Shown here one piece after another: positions 19,316 to 29,240 of a stretch of 29,620 nucleotides of DNA; the first letter of the stretch is position 1; the number at the start of each line of letters is the position of its first letter. The stretch is from a virus, in IMG/VR virus record IMGVR_UViG_3300030104_002584, positions 1 to 29,620 of that record; one strand, 5' to 3'. The notes beneath the pieces were generated by a model. That model saw nothing but the letters and a program-made list of their open reading frames with translations, was not told the origin of the DNA and searched no databases. A program made the position numbers and the translations under genes.

Positions 19316-20691
19316 TTCTTTTTGCCTCCCATTTGTTTAACAAATTCTGCTACTGCATCTATTTTATGTTGCGGTACTGGTTCTCTTGGTTGTTTGTCTC
19401 CAGTTTGAAAGTTTGTATTTTTAATTAAGTTATTAACTGTAGGTGTAGGAGATTGAAATGCTTGTAATGCTTTAGCTTCATCTGGTGTTATTAATTCATG
19501 TAAAGGTATTTCAGGTAGCTCAGTTTTATCTGCATTATGTGGTAAATATTCTGTTGAGTAATGAGCTATTTGATTAAACAGTTTTGGATTGGTAAATACA
19601 GGTTCATAAATTTTCTTAAATGTGTTGGAATCAGTTACTTGTCTTACTAAACCTGATAGTATAGTAGTCATTTTTATTGGGTCACCTGTAGGTAAATTGT
19701 CAGCTAATGATTTAGTTCTACCTATGTCTGGTATGCCTGTAAATCTAGCTAAATCTTTAGCAACTTTAGGTACTTGGTCTTTAGGCACATAATTAGATAA
19801 TAATTGCCCAACTGTTATATTATCTTTATGTTTAGCTTTATTAATTAAATCTTTGGTAGATGCTCTAAGACCTGTCATTATATCTACAAACGAACCGTCA
19901 TCTGTTGCTCCGTAATATGGGTCAGATGTATTGTAATTATTATTTATACCTAATGGGCTTAGTAACAACGGACTAATTCCGTAGATATCTGTGCCTTTTT
20001 GGCTTACACTCACTGGCAACCCCAGTTCTGTTTTTATGAATTTATAAACTTCACTGGTTTGTCCATTAAGCACATGGGAAAAAGCATCTTCGTCTATCAT
20101 GTCATCTAATTTCTGAGTAAACACATTCCTAGTTGCCTTATTTGTAAATATGGTATCATACTTATTATACATAGGTTGTATTACTTGATTAACTATTGTA
20201 TCACTAACATGTTCCAGATAATTATCTTGTCCTTGGTCTATAGTTTTCATATAGTATGCTCTCATAGGTTGACTCATAAAGTTAATACCATCTTTAGACT
20301 TTCTATATCTAAATATATCTGAACCTAGGTCAACCATCTCATTTAATTCTTTTGATTTACCAAAAACAAATTCAAGTCTTTTTTTCTGATTAGCTTTACT
20401 TGTCCAAGTCTTCATTAATTTATCCATGTACTGAAGAGCATCAGTCGAAGCAAATTTTGCAGCTCCTTTTGCTGCAGTTATTTTTGTAGTTGCCATAGCT
20501 AAACCTTGAGGACCTATAAAATCTAACCCTGATAAGCCTAAATCATCTGCTAAAAAATCGACCAACTCTGGAGAAATTTTATCTATTAAACCTCCCCTAA
20601 ATCCAAAAATTTCTTGTACTAATTCTTGTGCATCTTCTGGCGTAACTTTATCTGTGTTTTCTTTACCTATTTTATCTTTTAGTTCTATCAT
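19312..20691 (-). CDS. Putative virion-associated protein, 459 residues
   Basis: No family is recognised. The sequence is soluble and largely helical, with an MATTKITAAKGAAKFAS segment, a K-rich region and prolines in the C-terminal third. The ending is basic. It is coupled by ATGA overlaps at both ends (19312-19315 and 20688-20691) to the exported protein and to the HExxH protein. Placement in the late leftward operon downstream of the giant protein suggests an internal virion or assembly role, but nothing in the sequence proves it. Confidence 0.65.
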   Translation of the reverse strand: MIELKDKIGKENTDKVTPEDAQELVQEIFGFRGGLIDKISPELVDFLADDLGLSGLDFIGPQGLAMATTKITAAKGAAKFASTDALQYMDKLMKTWTSKANQKKRLEFVFGKSKELNEMVDLGSDIFRYRKSKDGINFMSQPMRAYYMKTIDQGQDNYLEHVSDTIVNQVIQPMYNKYDTIFTNKATRNVFTQKLDDMIDEDAFSHVLNGQTSEVYKFIKTELGLPVSVSQKGTDIYGISPLLLSPLGINNNYNTSDPYYGATDDGSFVDIMTGLRASTKDLINKAKHKDNITVGQLLSNYVPKDQVPKVAKDLARFTGIPDIGRTKSLADNLPTGDPIKMTTILSGLVRQVTDSNTFKKIYEPVFTNPKLFNQIAHYSTEYLPHNADKTELPEIPLHELITPDEAKALQAFQSPTPTVNNLIKNTNFQTGDKQPREPVPQHKIDAVAEFVKQMGGKKK

Positions 20692-21038
20692 GAATCACAT
20701 AGCTCCTTTGCTGTAATAAGACTAATAAGTTCTCGATTGTACTTAAGAAACGCAAGTAACAATTGAGTCTTACAGTCTATTACATTCTCTTCATCCTCAT
20801 GGGTATCACTTAAATCATCCAGACTATGCATAAATTCATGTACCAAAACAAACTCTGGTGTGTTGTGCTTTGGGTTTCTTACTACATAAATAGCATGTTC
20901 GCCAGGAATCCATAAACCTTCTATGTGTTCATCTGAATTGTATACGCCTAACTCCATAGCTTTCTGTTCTATAACGCAGACATCTACAATTGATACTTCT
21001 ATTGGTTTATAGTCATCCCCTAAGTTAATCCATCCCAT
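20688..21038 (-). CDS. Zincin-like protein with HExxH motif
   Basis: A 116-residue protein from the ATG at 21038 behind AGGTGG. A GTG at 21047 is the alternative start and adds three residues. It carries HEFMH in a hydrophobic helix (FVLVHEFMHSLDDL), followed 8-12 residues later by H and several E residues (THEDEENV) that could be the third zinc ligand. A strand before it (GEHAIYVVRN) fits the edge strand of small metallopeptidases of the ImmA/IrrE or SprT type. It may cleave a phage or host protein during assembly or infection. Peptidase activity is inferred from the motif. Confidence 0.7.
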   Translation of the reverse strand: MGWINLGDDYKPIEVSIVDVCVIEQKAMELGVYNSDEHIEGLWIPGEHAIYVVRNPKHNTPEFVLVHEFMHSLDDLSDTHEDEENVIDCKTQLLLAFLKYNRELISLITAKELCDS

Positions 21039-21047
21039 ATGCTCCAC

Positions 21048-21245
21048 CTATTTACCTATTAACTTTTTAGCTTCAGCAGTAAAAGTTTTCCATTCTTCAG
21101 GTGTTACTTTGTCATCTTCTACCATTTTAGTAAAGGTATCAATAACTACTTTGAACTGTTGATATTTACCTTTGAATAAAATTCCAGCTACGGATAGTAC
21201 TCCAGTAGCTAACCACGGTAAATAATCTATTATCATACTTAACAT
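21048..21245 (-). CDS. Small membrane protein, holin-like
   Basis: A 65-residue protein with one membrane span (residues about 8-24, YLPWLATGVLSVAGILF). A charged soluble tail with TKMVEDDKVTPEEWKTFT follows. The D-x-K-V-T-P-E-E-W pattern recurs in small phage membrane proteins annotated as holins. The ribosome site AGGAGG is strong. The gene lies between the giant protein and the HExxH gene. It competes with the gene at 16630 as holin candidate. Confidence 0.6.
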   Translation of the reverse strand: MLSMIIDYLPWLATGVLSVAGILFKGKYQQFKVVIDTFTKMVEDDKVTPEEWKTFTAEAKKLIGK

Positions 21246-21264
21246 ATTTATATCCTCCTATATG

Positions 21265-24200
21265 TTATCGGTCCGTAAACTGTTTACGAACGTCTTTACT
21301 TATACTTCTAAGTCTTTGTTGGTATGCTCCTTGTTGATTTCTTTTATACCAACGCTTAAATTTTGTTGGGTCTATTCCGTTTTCTTGTAGTAATGCGTCA
21401 GCCTCTTTAATCTTCCCGGCTCTAACTAGTCTTGAAGCTTTTGACATTACTCCAGAATTACGGAACTTAAGGTCTGTATCTGTGTCCTTTAAGTTTTGTA
21501 GTAGTTGCTCATACCTACCTTGTACAGGTGATTTAAGACCTGCAGCTGTTAGTAAAACTCTACCTACTTTACCTATAGGTGCTCCTTGTTTATATATTTC
21601 TTCTAACATTTCTCCTGGCATTTTAAGTTGACCATGTTTATTGTAGTTGTAAGTTTCTCCGTGAATACTCATATCGTATGCGTCTATTAAATTTTTAATT
21701 GATTGAGGTACAACAGGATATATAGTAGCCCATCCTAAAGAATCACCACCTGTTCGGAAATGATTTATAGCAGTCTTAGTTGATTCATATAAACCTTGAG
21801 CAAAAATACCAGCAGGTTGTTGGTCTGTAAGTATACCCTTAAATGCTAAGTCACTTACTGTACCTACACTAGCTCGTCTACTAAAATCAATTCCTAATAA
21901 ACCTGGTATTCCTGCATAACCAAAGCTACCCATAGTAGAGGCTAAATAATCTTCTGTATTATTAACTAGTTTTCCTGGAAGGAATATATCAAATATTTGC
22001 AACATATCTCTTGCTCCTGGTACGTTAAGAGGACCAGCTATTAAGGCAAATGCAGCCACTGTAGTATAAAATTCTTCATTACTACGAAAAGCCATACCAA
22101 AAAATCTTTCGAAATATTTAGTAGTAAACACCTTAAACTGTGCTGCTGGTTTAAGTAATGGATGATTTAACATACCTGGATTTTCTAATGTACTATAAAT
22201 AAAGTTAGTATCATTAGCCATTTGTATCATATAGTTTTTCTTAAAATTTTCATTTGTAATCTTGTAAGTATATCGTGCTTTTTTCCCCGAACCTGTAGCT
22301 ACTTTTGAATACATGTTTTTTGCAGATAAAGCCTCATCTCCAAATTTAGTATAGCCACCATAGTTACGTATAAGTTTTAACATGTTCCATTCAGCTGTGT
22401 TTAAGCCAAGTTTACCTTTACGCATACCTAACATATTCTTAGCTAAATTACCTTGATATATATTAAAGATTTCATCAGCAGATATTTTTTCTATACTTGT
22501 TCCTTTTGCTTCTAATTTTTTAACTAAGTTGCCTAGTACTTCATCGCTTAAATCATGTGCCATAGCAGCAGCAACTCTACGTGGTAATCTATCTCCCTTA
22601 TTAAATAACCACAAAGAACCATCTTCAATTGCTTGTAACAACATATTTCGTTGAGATGTAGGTAGCTCAGATGTTAAATCTCTAGCAGCAAATGTAGCAA
22701 TATTATGTCCTTCATCTGTAATACCAATATGTATACCTATATCATCTAACGCTTGAGCTAATTCAGGATTAGTTTTACTTGTTCTTTTGAACATAAAGTT
22801 AGAAGTATGTTTAAGTAACTTACCTGTTCCTTTAACTCCAAATGCAGGAAACACAGAAAACGGTAACATAGTTGTTTGTAGTAAAGCCGAACCTACATTT
22901 AATCCTAATGTAGATATTCTTGATAATGTTAAACTTGTTTGTACCATTTTTCTTAAACGTAAACTTCTTGGATTTAATCCTGCTTTTCTAAACATAGCCC
23001 CAATAGCAGGAGTAGAATCTATCCCTTGTCCAATAAATTTTAACCATTTATCTATTTGTAACTCTGCACCATAAGGTCTACCAAACAACTCGCCCATCTT
23101 AGCACTTAATAAATTAGCTACTTCTGGGAAAGTATCACCTGCTTTATTCCTAAAGTTTCTAGCCATAGATACAGCAGTATTACCTCTGTAAGCTAGTAAT
23201 TGATATGAATGATGCCTCATTGCCTTAATCATATAAGCAGTTGCTACATCAATAGTATCTTCTTGAATACCTAAAGCAGTTGATGTTTTCTCCCTAGAAT
23301 TTAAGTGCGGCATATTTATTTTACCTTTAATACTGTCTCTTGCGGCTTGAGTATTACCTTGTGCTAGTTCATCTAATAATTGTCTAGTTGATATACCCGA
23401 TAAAGCTTCTGTGTTTTGTATAGCTTTATATAATTCAGGTAAATCACTTTGTAAACTCGTTAAACTACCATCTACTTCTGTTACAACAAACCTTCCGTTA
23501 CCTTTACTATATTTAGCATTAGCTCCTATGTCGGCTAATCTAGCAGCGGCATCGTCTGAGTTTTGGAAAAACCCTAACGTAGTATGCGTATCATCTACTA
23601 CATAAGTAAGTTTCCAGTTACCTACACGCATGTGTGGATAATAAAAAGGTATTTGTAAAGGTAGTTCTTCAGTTGCAGTTAAGACTTTACCTGCCATGTT
23701 TAGTTGTTCGCCTGACATAATACTGTCATTTACTTGTTTATTAGTTGTAACAATATAATCTTCCCATGCGTCATCCATAAATTTTCTGTATGCTTCTGCA
23801 TACTGTCTTGCTTTAGGTGTAACTCCTGCTAATATTTGTGATGCAGCCTCAGTTGCTTTTGGTTGTATTAATTTGTTGTACTCTACATTAGACATTTTTT
23901 TCTGTGGATTAGCTTTTATAATTTTCATTACTTTACTATCAATAGCACGTACAGTTTCTTCAGCTTGTTTAAACTCATCTGTTTTCATTTCTCGTTTTAA
24001 TTTTTTTAACGGCTCAAGTCGTGTAGTTAACTCACCGCCTCTTGAAACCAATCGTTGGAATGCTCTTGTTGCTATTTCACCTTGGTTAACCCATGCTATA
24101 CCTGGTTGAAACATTGTTGTTTCTATTACTCTTGATGTACTTCTTAATAGATGCCACAGTTTTTTTAGTAAACTTAATTCATTTATAGGAGGTATATCAA

Positions 24201-27042
24201 TTGCATCTTCTACTATTTCTCTACCAACACCTGCTACTACTTCTGTGTGCCCTAATTTATTATCTAATTCTTTTTGTGCTGCTGTTTTATATGGAGACAT
24301 TTTAGCTTGTTTTCTTACTTGAGTTTCTGACAGTTCCCCTATCTTCCTAATGTTAGATAAATCATCATAAGTTTGTATTGTTCTTAATTTTTTAGGGTCT
24401 GTTGCTGCTTGTATTAAATAAACCATTTTACTAATAGTTCTACTTAAATATGTTGCACCTCTATTAAGACCACCTGTAAATAAGGCTCGTAATACTGTAT
24501 CATCAGTTTGGTTTATTAAAGTATTAGCAAAAGAAACATATAATTGTTCTAATGCTTCTTTATTTTTTACAGGATTTTTATGTAATTCAACATATAAACT
24601 ATGAAATTTTTGTATTATAGGATTTTCTTTATTAGCTGCAGCTAATGTTTGTCCTAAACTTTTCTCAGCCCAGTCTGTTATTATTCGTTTCATAGCGTCT
24701 GTATTTTTTCTGATAACGTCTTTACTTTTTTTAGCCCCTTGAAAAGCACTTGTATTTACATTATTTAAGATAGTATTGTTGTCCGTTTTGTTTACTATTT
24801 GTAATGATTGACCTAAGTAGTAATCTACTTTAGCTTTTTGTATTGGTGTTGGCGGTAAGTCTGGGTCTAATAAAGCTTTTTTACTTTTAATAGCATCTAA
24901 GCTTTTAGTAAATGCACGTTCTAATGTAGTGCTGTTAGATAAAATTTTATTAGCTTGAACAATTCCTCTAATATTTTCTACATTTTCTAGTAATAGTTTT
25001 AATTGATTTTTACCTACTTCAGTTCTTAAATCTAACTTTGCCATTGCTACTATTTGATTGTGAAGTTTTTTTGTTGCTTGTTTTACTTCATTAGATTTAT
25101 AATAACTTTTAACTATTTTATCTACTTCTTTTTTATAAATTTTTCTTGCTTCGTCCATTGCTTTTTTTGTAGCCGATTGGGGTAATAAAATTTCTGCTTT
25201 GTGTTGAGAGTTTGTAATGTCATCAACAAGTTCTCTTGTAGCAAATGTATATATTTTTGTGTTTTCTAATTCATTAGTCTCTTCAAATCTACGTCCAGGT
25301 CTTTTTGGTTTACCACCTGTTTTTACTTTTTTACCTGATTTATCAATTGATTTATCGTAAGCTTTACCTGCTTTTATTCGTGCTTGGTTAATAACACCTT
25401 GGACACCAGGAATACCTGTTCCTCCTACTAAAGCTTCTTCAGCTGGTGATATTGCACCTTTGAATTGTCCTTTTGGTAAGTCGCCAGTTTTAGCTCTAGC
25501 TTCTGTAATTAATACATTATCTATTTCGTTATGTATGTTTTTTATGGTAGCTTGACGCACATCGTTAGTTATGTTTGCTCCTTCAAGTTCACCTTTAATT
25601 AAATTTTTTATTTTTTGAGCGTTACCTTCAGTAACTACAATTAGATTCTCAAAATCTATTGATTTATCTATTCCTGCTTTGTCTGTTCTACCTTGTAACA
25701 TCATTTGAAACTCATCTCGTGATATTAATTTTGATTTGAAATCTGTTATAGTTTTATTAATTACTTTAGTTGATTCTCTGGTAGCAGCTCGTTTAGCATT
25801 ACTTAACGACCTACCATCAATTAAACTTTTACCTGTAATTGTACTTAATGCTTTACGTGTTGCTATATTAGCATCATAATCTAATTGTTTTATTGCTGCT
25901 CCTAACTCATCAGTAGCTTGTTGAAGTTTAATAAATATAGGTCTAATTTCAGTTAAATCCATTTCACCTAAACCTTTATTAAATCCTACATTAAATACGT
26001 CTTCAGGTTTTTCTCCTTTTCCAAGAACTCTGTTTCTACTACGGTAAGTAGGATTACCTGCATCATCTACTAATGGTGTAAATATGCTTTCTAATGCGTC
26101 TCGTCCTGGTCTTGGGGTAGCTCCAAAACCTGGTAAAGCAGTTTCTACAGCTTGTTGTGCAGTAACTGGTGTGCCCTTAGATAATGCTGATGCTAGTTTA
26201 GCTTGTCCAGCAGTTACTAAATCTTGCGTAACAAACGGAGTTCGTTTCCACATACCTCTTACTGCATTAAAACCTCCGATTCCACCAGCAGTATATAAAG
26301 CAGAAGTCATAACATCCATGTCAAATGCATGTGCTGTTAGTGCAGTCTCAGCAGATAAAACAGAAGCCCCTCTTGCTAGTTCTTTTCCCGATTGATTAAA
26401 TCCTTTTCTAATTACGTTAATTAATCCAGCTCGTCTACTTTGACCTCCACCTATTTTACTAGCTGATGATAAAGTGTTTGCTACATTAGTACCTGTTGCA
26501 CCTAATCTATTTAATGCATTTATAAGCACAGGTGAATTACCAAAATTCATAATTTGTTGTTGCATTTGAGGAATAGTATTACCAAAAGGTTGTGTAAATC
26601 TTCCAGCTCCTGGTATATTACGAGCAAATCTAGCTAACTCCGCTGTACCTCGTAAAGCTCCTAAACCTAAACGTCCTGCTGCTGCTATAGTAGCTCCACG
26701 AGTTGCTAAAGTTGAACCTAAAAATCCCCCAAACATACCAAACCCATAAGCAATACGTTCACTTGTAGTAGTAGGAGAAATGTAATCATACTTACCATCT
26801 AGTATAGGTAATAAACCTAACGAGTAATCAAATACACCTTTACCAAAATTAGCTGTCATTCCATAAGACGTATCTACTTTTTGTAAATCCATACTAGTAT
26901 AAGGAGTTGGGTCTACAAATGCTTGAATTGCTGCACGACTTAATCCACTATATGCATTAGGACTAGCTTTAGGAGAACTAGTATTAGTTTCTATTCCAGC
27001 AGTTCTAAGTGCATTAGCTTTAATTTTACTTAACTCTGTCAT
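21265..27042 (-). CDS. Giant internal virion / ejection-type protein, 1925 residues
   Basis: The largest gene in the window. No catalytic domain is recognised, and in particular no lytic transglycosylase motif like that of T7 gp16. A hydrophobic, glycine-rich N-terminal stretch (residues about 98-130, GFGMFGGFLGSTLATRGATIAA) is followed by long helical, K/A/N-rich regions. A more globular C-terminal third has hydrophobic stretches such as LGLNVGSALLQTTMLPFSVFPAFG and VAAFALIAGPLNVPG. Giant helical proteins with membrane-active segments are typical of the ejected core proteins of short-tailed phages, which form a DNA conduit through the cell envelope. Position after the 728-residue protein supports this. 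Start ATG follows AAGGGTAGGA. Confidence 0.65.
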   Translation of the reverse strand: MTELSKIKANALRTAGIETNTSSPKASPNAYSGLSRAAIQAFVDPTPYTSMDLQKVDTSYGMTANFGKGVFDYSLGLLPILDGKYDYISPTTTSERIAYGFGMFGGFLGSTLATRGATIAAAGRLGLGALRGTAELARFARNIPGAGRFTQPFGNTIPQMQQQIMNFGNSPVLINALNRLGATGTNVANTLSSASKIGGGQSRRAGLINVIRKGFNQSGKELARGASVLSAETALTAHAFDMDVMTSALYTAGGIGGFNAVRGMWKRTPFVTQDLVTAGQAKLASALSKGTPVTAQQAVETALPGFGATPRPGRDALESIFTPLVDDAGNPTYRSRNRVLGKGEKPEDVFNVGFNKGLGEMDLTEIRPIFIKLQQATDELGAAIKQLDYDANIATRKALSTITGKSLIDGRSLSNAKRAATRESTKVINKTITDFKSKLISRDEFQMMLQGRTDKAGIDKSIDFENLIVVTEGNAQKIKNLIKGELEGANITNDVRQATIKNIHNEIDNVLITEARAKTGDLPKGQFKGAISPAEEALVGGTGIPGVQGVINQARIKAGKAYDKSIDKSGKKVKTGGKPKRPGRRFEETNELENTKIYTFATRELVDDITNSQHKAEILLPQSATKKAMDEARKIYKKEVDKIVKSYYKSNEVKQATKKLHNQIVAMAKLDLRTEVGKNQLKLLLENVENIRGIVQANKILSNSTTLERAFTKSLDAIKSKKALLDPDLPPTPIQKAKVDYYLGQSLQIVNKTDNNTILNNVNTSAFQGAKKSKDVIRKNTDAMKRIITDWAEKSLGQTLAAANKENPIIQKFHSLYVELHKNPVKNKEALEQLYVSFANTLINQTDDTVLRALFTGGLNRGATYLSRTISKMVYLIQAATDPKKLRTIQTYDDLSNIRKIGELSETQVRKQAKMSPYKTAAQKELDNKLGHTEVVAGVGREIVEDAIDIPPINELSLLKKLWHLLRSTSRVIETTMFQPGIAWVNQGEIATRAFQRLVSRGGELTTRLEPLKKLKREMKTDEFKQAEETVRAIDSKVMKIIKANPQKKMSNVEYNKLIQPKATEAASQILAGVTPKARQYAEAYRKFMDDAWEDYIVTTNKQVNDSIMSGEQLNMAGKVLTATEELPLQIPFYYPHMRVGNWKLTYVVDDTHTTLGFFQNSDDAAARLADIGANAKYSKGNGRFVVTEVDGSLTSLQSDLPELYKAIQNTEALSGISTRQLLDELAQGNTQAARDSIKGKINMPHLNSREKTSTALGIQEDTIDVATAYMIKAMRHHSYQLLAYRGNTAVSMARNFRNKAGDTFPEVANLLSAKMGELFGRPYGAELQIDKWLKFIGQGIDSTPAIGAMFRKAGLNPRSLRLRKMVQTSLTLSRISTLGLNVGSALLQTTMLPFSVFPAFGVKGTGKLLKHTSNFMFKRTSKTNPELAQALDDIGIHIGITDEGHNIATFAARDLTSELPTSQRNMLLQAIEDGSLWLFNKGDRLPRRVAAAMAHDLSDEVLGNLVKKLEAKGTSIEKISADEIFNIYQGNLAKNMLGMRKGKLGLNTAEWNMLKLIRNYGGYTKFGDEALSAKNMYSKVATGSGKKARYTYKITNENFKKNYMIQMANDTNFIYSTLENPGMLNHPLLKPAAQFKVFTTKYFERFFGMAFRSNEEFYTTVAAFALIAGPLNVPGARDMLQIFDIFLPGKLVNNTEDYLASTMGSFGYAGIPGLLGIDFSRRASVGTVSDLAFKGILTDQQPAGIFAQGLYESTKTAINHFRTGGDSLGWATIYPVVPQSIKNLIDAYDMSIHGETYNYNKHGQLKMPGEMLEEIYKQGAPIGKVGRVLLTAAGLKSPVQGRYEQLLQNLKDTDTDLKFRNSGVMSKASRLVRAGKIKEADALLQENGIDPTKFKRWYKRNQQGAYQQRLRSISKDVRKQFTDR

Positions 27043-27045
27043 GTA

Positions 27046-29232
27046 TTATCCTACCCTTGTTCTGTTTATAAATGTATTATAAAAATCATTTTGCTCGTCT
27101 TCAGTTATACTAACTCCTTGGTCTAATGCTAATTCATCAGCATATGCGTATATAAAAGGTCTTAATTTATTAGTGTCAAATATATTATATTGTTCAATTG
27201 TAGAGCTAATATCGTCCAAAGTTGCTGTGTTATATAATATGTCTAACATTTGTTCTTTATTAGGTGCTTCTTGGTCTATACCCATTGGTCTTTCTTCAGT
27301 TGCTGGTGCTCTCGCTGCATCCATATCTGTAAAGAAATCCTCTATTGCTTTTTGTATTTTTTCTTGTGTTGCTTCTGATGGGGCTATAAGTTCCTCATTT
27401 AATACAGCCATTTCACCAGTTAACACACCTCTATACAAATTTTGTTGCCTGTTTACATCCATAGCAACTTTATTTTTTCTAGTATTAACTCCAAATCTAT
27501 TTAAGTCTCTTCTATAATTAGATACTGCATTACCGTATCGTGCTTCATCTGATTGTACTACAGTGTTTCTTATTTTTTTAGCTTCTATTATTGCTTCAGG
27601 AGCTAAAACTCCATCTCCTATAAAGTTACCATTCTTATCAATTCTTCCTATTAATCCGTCTGATATTGCTCCTATTACACTACCAGATTCATCAACAAGT
27701 CCTGCCGCTTTGGCTTTATTAAAAAATTCTTTGTTCTTTTTACTAGATAAATTACCGTTATCATCAAATAAAGTTGAATAATCTAATCCAGCATTTTCTG
27801 CCATAACACTAAGTACATGAAGATTAATTGGGGCTAATTTAGAAATCATAATATTCATTTCGTCTTTATTACTAACTTGCCCGTCTAACCCTAAAATTCC
27901 TTCTACATACATATCATCAAGTTCATTAATAAGTCCAGTTAACTCAGTTGGTATTTCTCCACCAAATGCTGCTTTAATATTAGTAGTAAAATAATTAGTA
28001 AAATTTTCTATATCTTGAGCTATTGCATAATTAGTAGACATTGAAGAATACAAAATTTCTTTTCTTGTATTATGATTATCTATTAACATTTTATGTTTTT
28101 CTAACATTGATGTAGCATAAATAGGTGCATCTGTAGTTGATGCAAATAATGTTTCTGCTTCTTTTAATAAACCTTCATATACATTTTCTGTTAAAGAATT
28201 AAGTTTTTCTTTTTGGTCTTTTTCAGATAATTTAGTATATTCAGTAGTACCTAATAATGATTGTTCTAAATCATCTCGTATTCTATTTTTTACATTACTT
28301 AATATATCATCTCCCCCAAACCCAAAATTACTTAATGCTACATCTGCACCTGGACCATACGTGTTGCCAGTATTGCTTTGGTATAACCCTAATACCATTG
28401 CATTAAGATATATAGGTTGGTCAGCATTAAATGAACTTATTTTGTAAGTATCTCTTTCTCCAAAAATTCCTTCTAGTATATCGCCAGGTCCAAATCTAGT
28501 TAAACTTGTACCAAACATTTTGCCGTCTGTAAATTCAACTTTATCTGATATCTCAAAATTTCTACCTAATACGCTAGTTTCATAACCTGTGTACCCAGTA
28601 CTTGTTATCATTGAATCATTTACTTGAGTCATTTCGTACGTTCCGTCTTGTCCTGGTGTTGGTGTAAATTTTGAACTACCTTTGTAAAATTTGTTTAATC
28701 CTGCTGCATTATTATCTAATGTAGTTTTTTGATGCGACAATATGTTTTGATAAAAACCGCCTAAACCAATTGAAGTTGTCTTAAGTTGTTGAACTTTAAG
28801 TTGAAATTCAGCAACACTAATTAAATTATTGTTTAGTTTTCTTTGTAATTCTAAGACTTGGTTTCTAATAATTGTATTTGATGAATTTGATAATTTAGCA
28901 AAATCTGTTTGAACTGATTGTAACATAGTTTCTAAACCAGTTTTTGTTTCACTAACCGCTTTATCTGTACCATAAAGACCAGTACTACCAGGGCTAGACA
29001 AAGTTGTGTCAAACATTTTTGTAGTTATATTAGGAGGTGTTGTTGCTAAACTTGGGTCAGCACCTAATTCTCTATAAGTAGTTGCTACTTTTTTCTCTGG
29101 AATAGGTTGTGCAAACATTTTTCTTACTGTATCCTCTGATTCATTTTGTAATCCTCTAGCTTGTTTTTGTGCTCTTAGTTTTGCTATGTCTTCAGCTGTT
29201 GGTAAATTTCCTAATGTTATTCTTACTGTCAT
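27046..29232 (-). CDS. Putative internal virion protein, 728 residues
   Basis: A long, mostly helical, acidic-to-neutral protein without cysteine-rich or catalytic motifs. N-terminal residues include PTAEDIAKLRAQKQARG. The middle has several coiled-coil-like helices (IRNQVLELQRKLNNNLISVAEF) and the C-terminal part is acidic. Together with the 1925-residue protein directly downstream (2-3 nt spacing) it resembles the paired internal core proteins (gp15 and gp16) of T7-like phages by size order and position. No sequence similarity can be claimed. Start ATG at 29232 behind AGGATAGGAG. Confidence 0.6.
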   Translation of the reverse strand: MTVRITLGNLPTAEDIAKLRAQKQARGLQNESEDTVRKMFAQPIPEKKVATTYRELGADPSLATTPPNITTKMFDTTLSSPGSTGLYGTDKAVSETKTGLETMLQSVQTDFAKLSNSSNTIIRNQVLELQRKLNNNLISVAEFQLKVQQLKTTSIGLGGFYQNILSHQKTTLDNNAAGLNKFYKGSSKFTPTPGQDGTYEMTQVNDSMITSTGYTGYETSVLGRNFEISDKVEFTDGKMFGTSLTRFGPGDILEGIFGERDTYKISSFNADQPIYLNAMVLGLYQSNTGNTYGPGADVALSNFGFGGDDILSNVKNRIRDDLEQSLLGTTEYTKLSEKDQKEKLNSLTENVYEGLLKEAETLFASTTDAPIYATSMLEKHKMLIDNHNTRKEILYSSMSTNYAIAQDIENFTNYFTTNIKAAFGGEIPTELTGLINELDDMYVEGILGLDGQVSNKDEMNIMISKLAPINLHVLSVMAENAGLDYSTLFDDNGNLSSKKNKEFFNKAKAAGLVDESGSVIGAISDGLIGRIDKNGNFIGDGVLAPEAIIEAKKIRNTVVQSDEARYGNAVSNYRRDLNRFGVNTRKNKVAMDVNRQQNLYRGVLTGEMAVLNEELIAPSEATQEKIQKAIEDFFTDMDAARAPATEERPMGIDQEAPNKEQMLDILYNTATLDDISSTIEQYNIFDTNKLRPFIYAYADELALDQGVSITEDEQNDFYNTFINRTRVG

Positions 29233-29240
29233 AATGTCTC

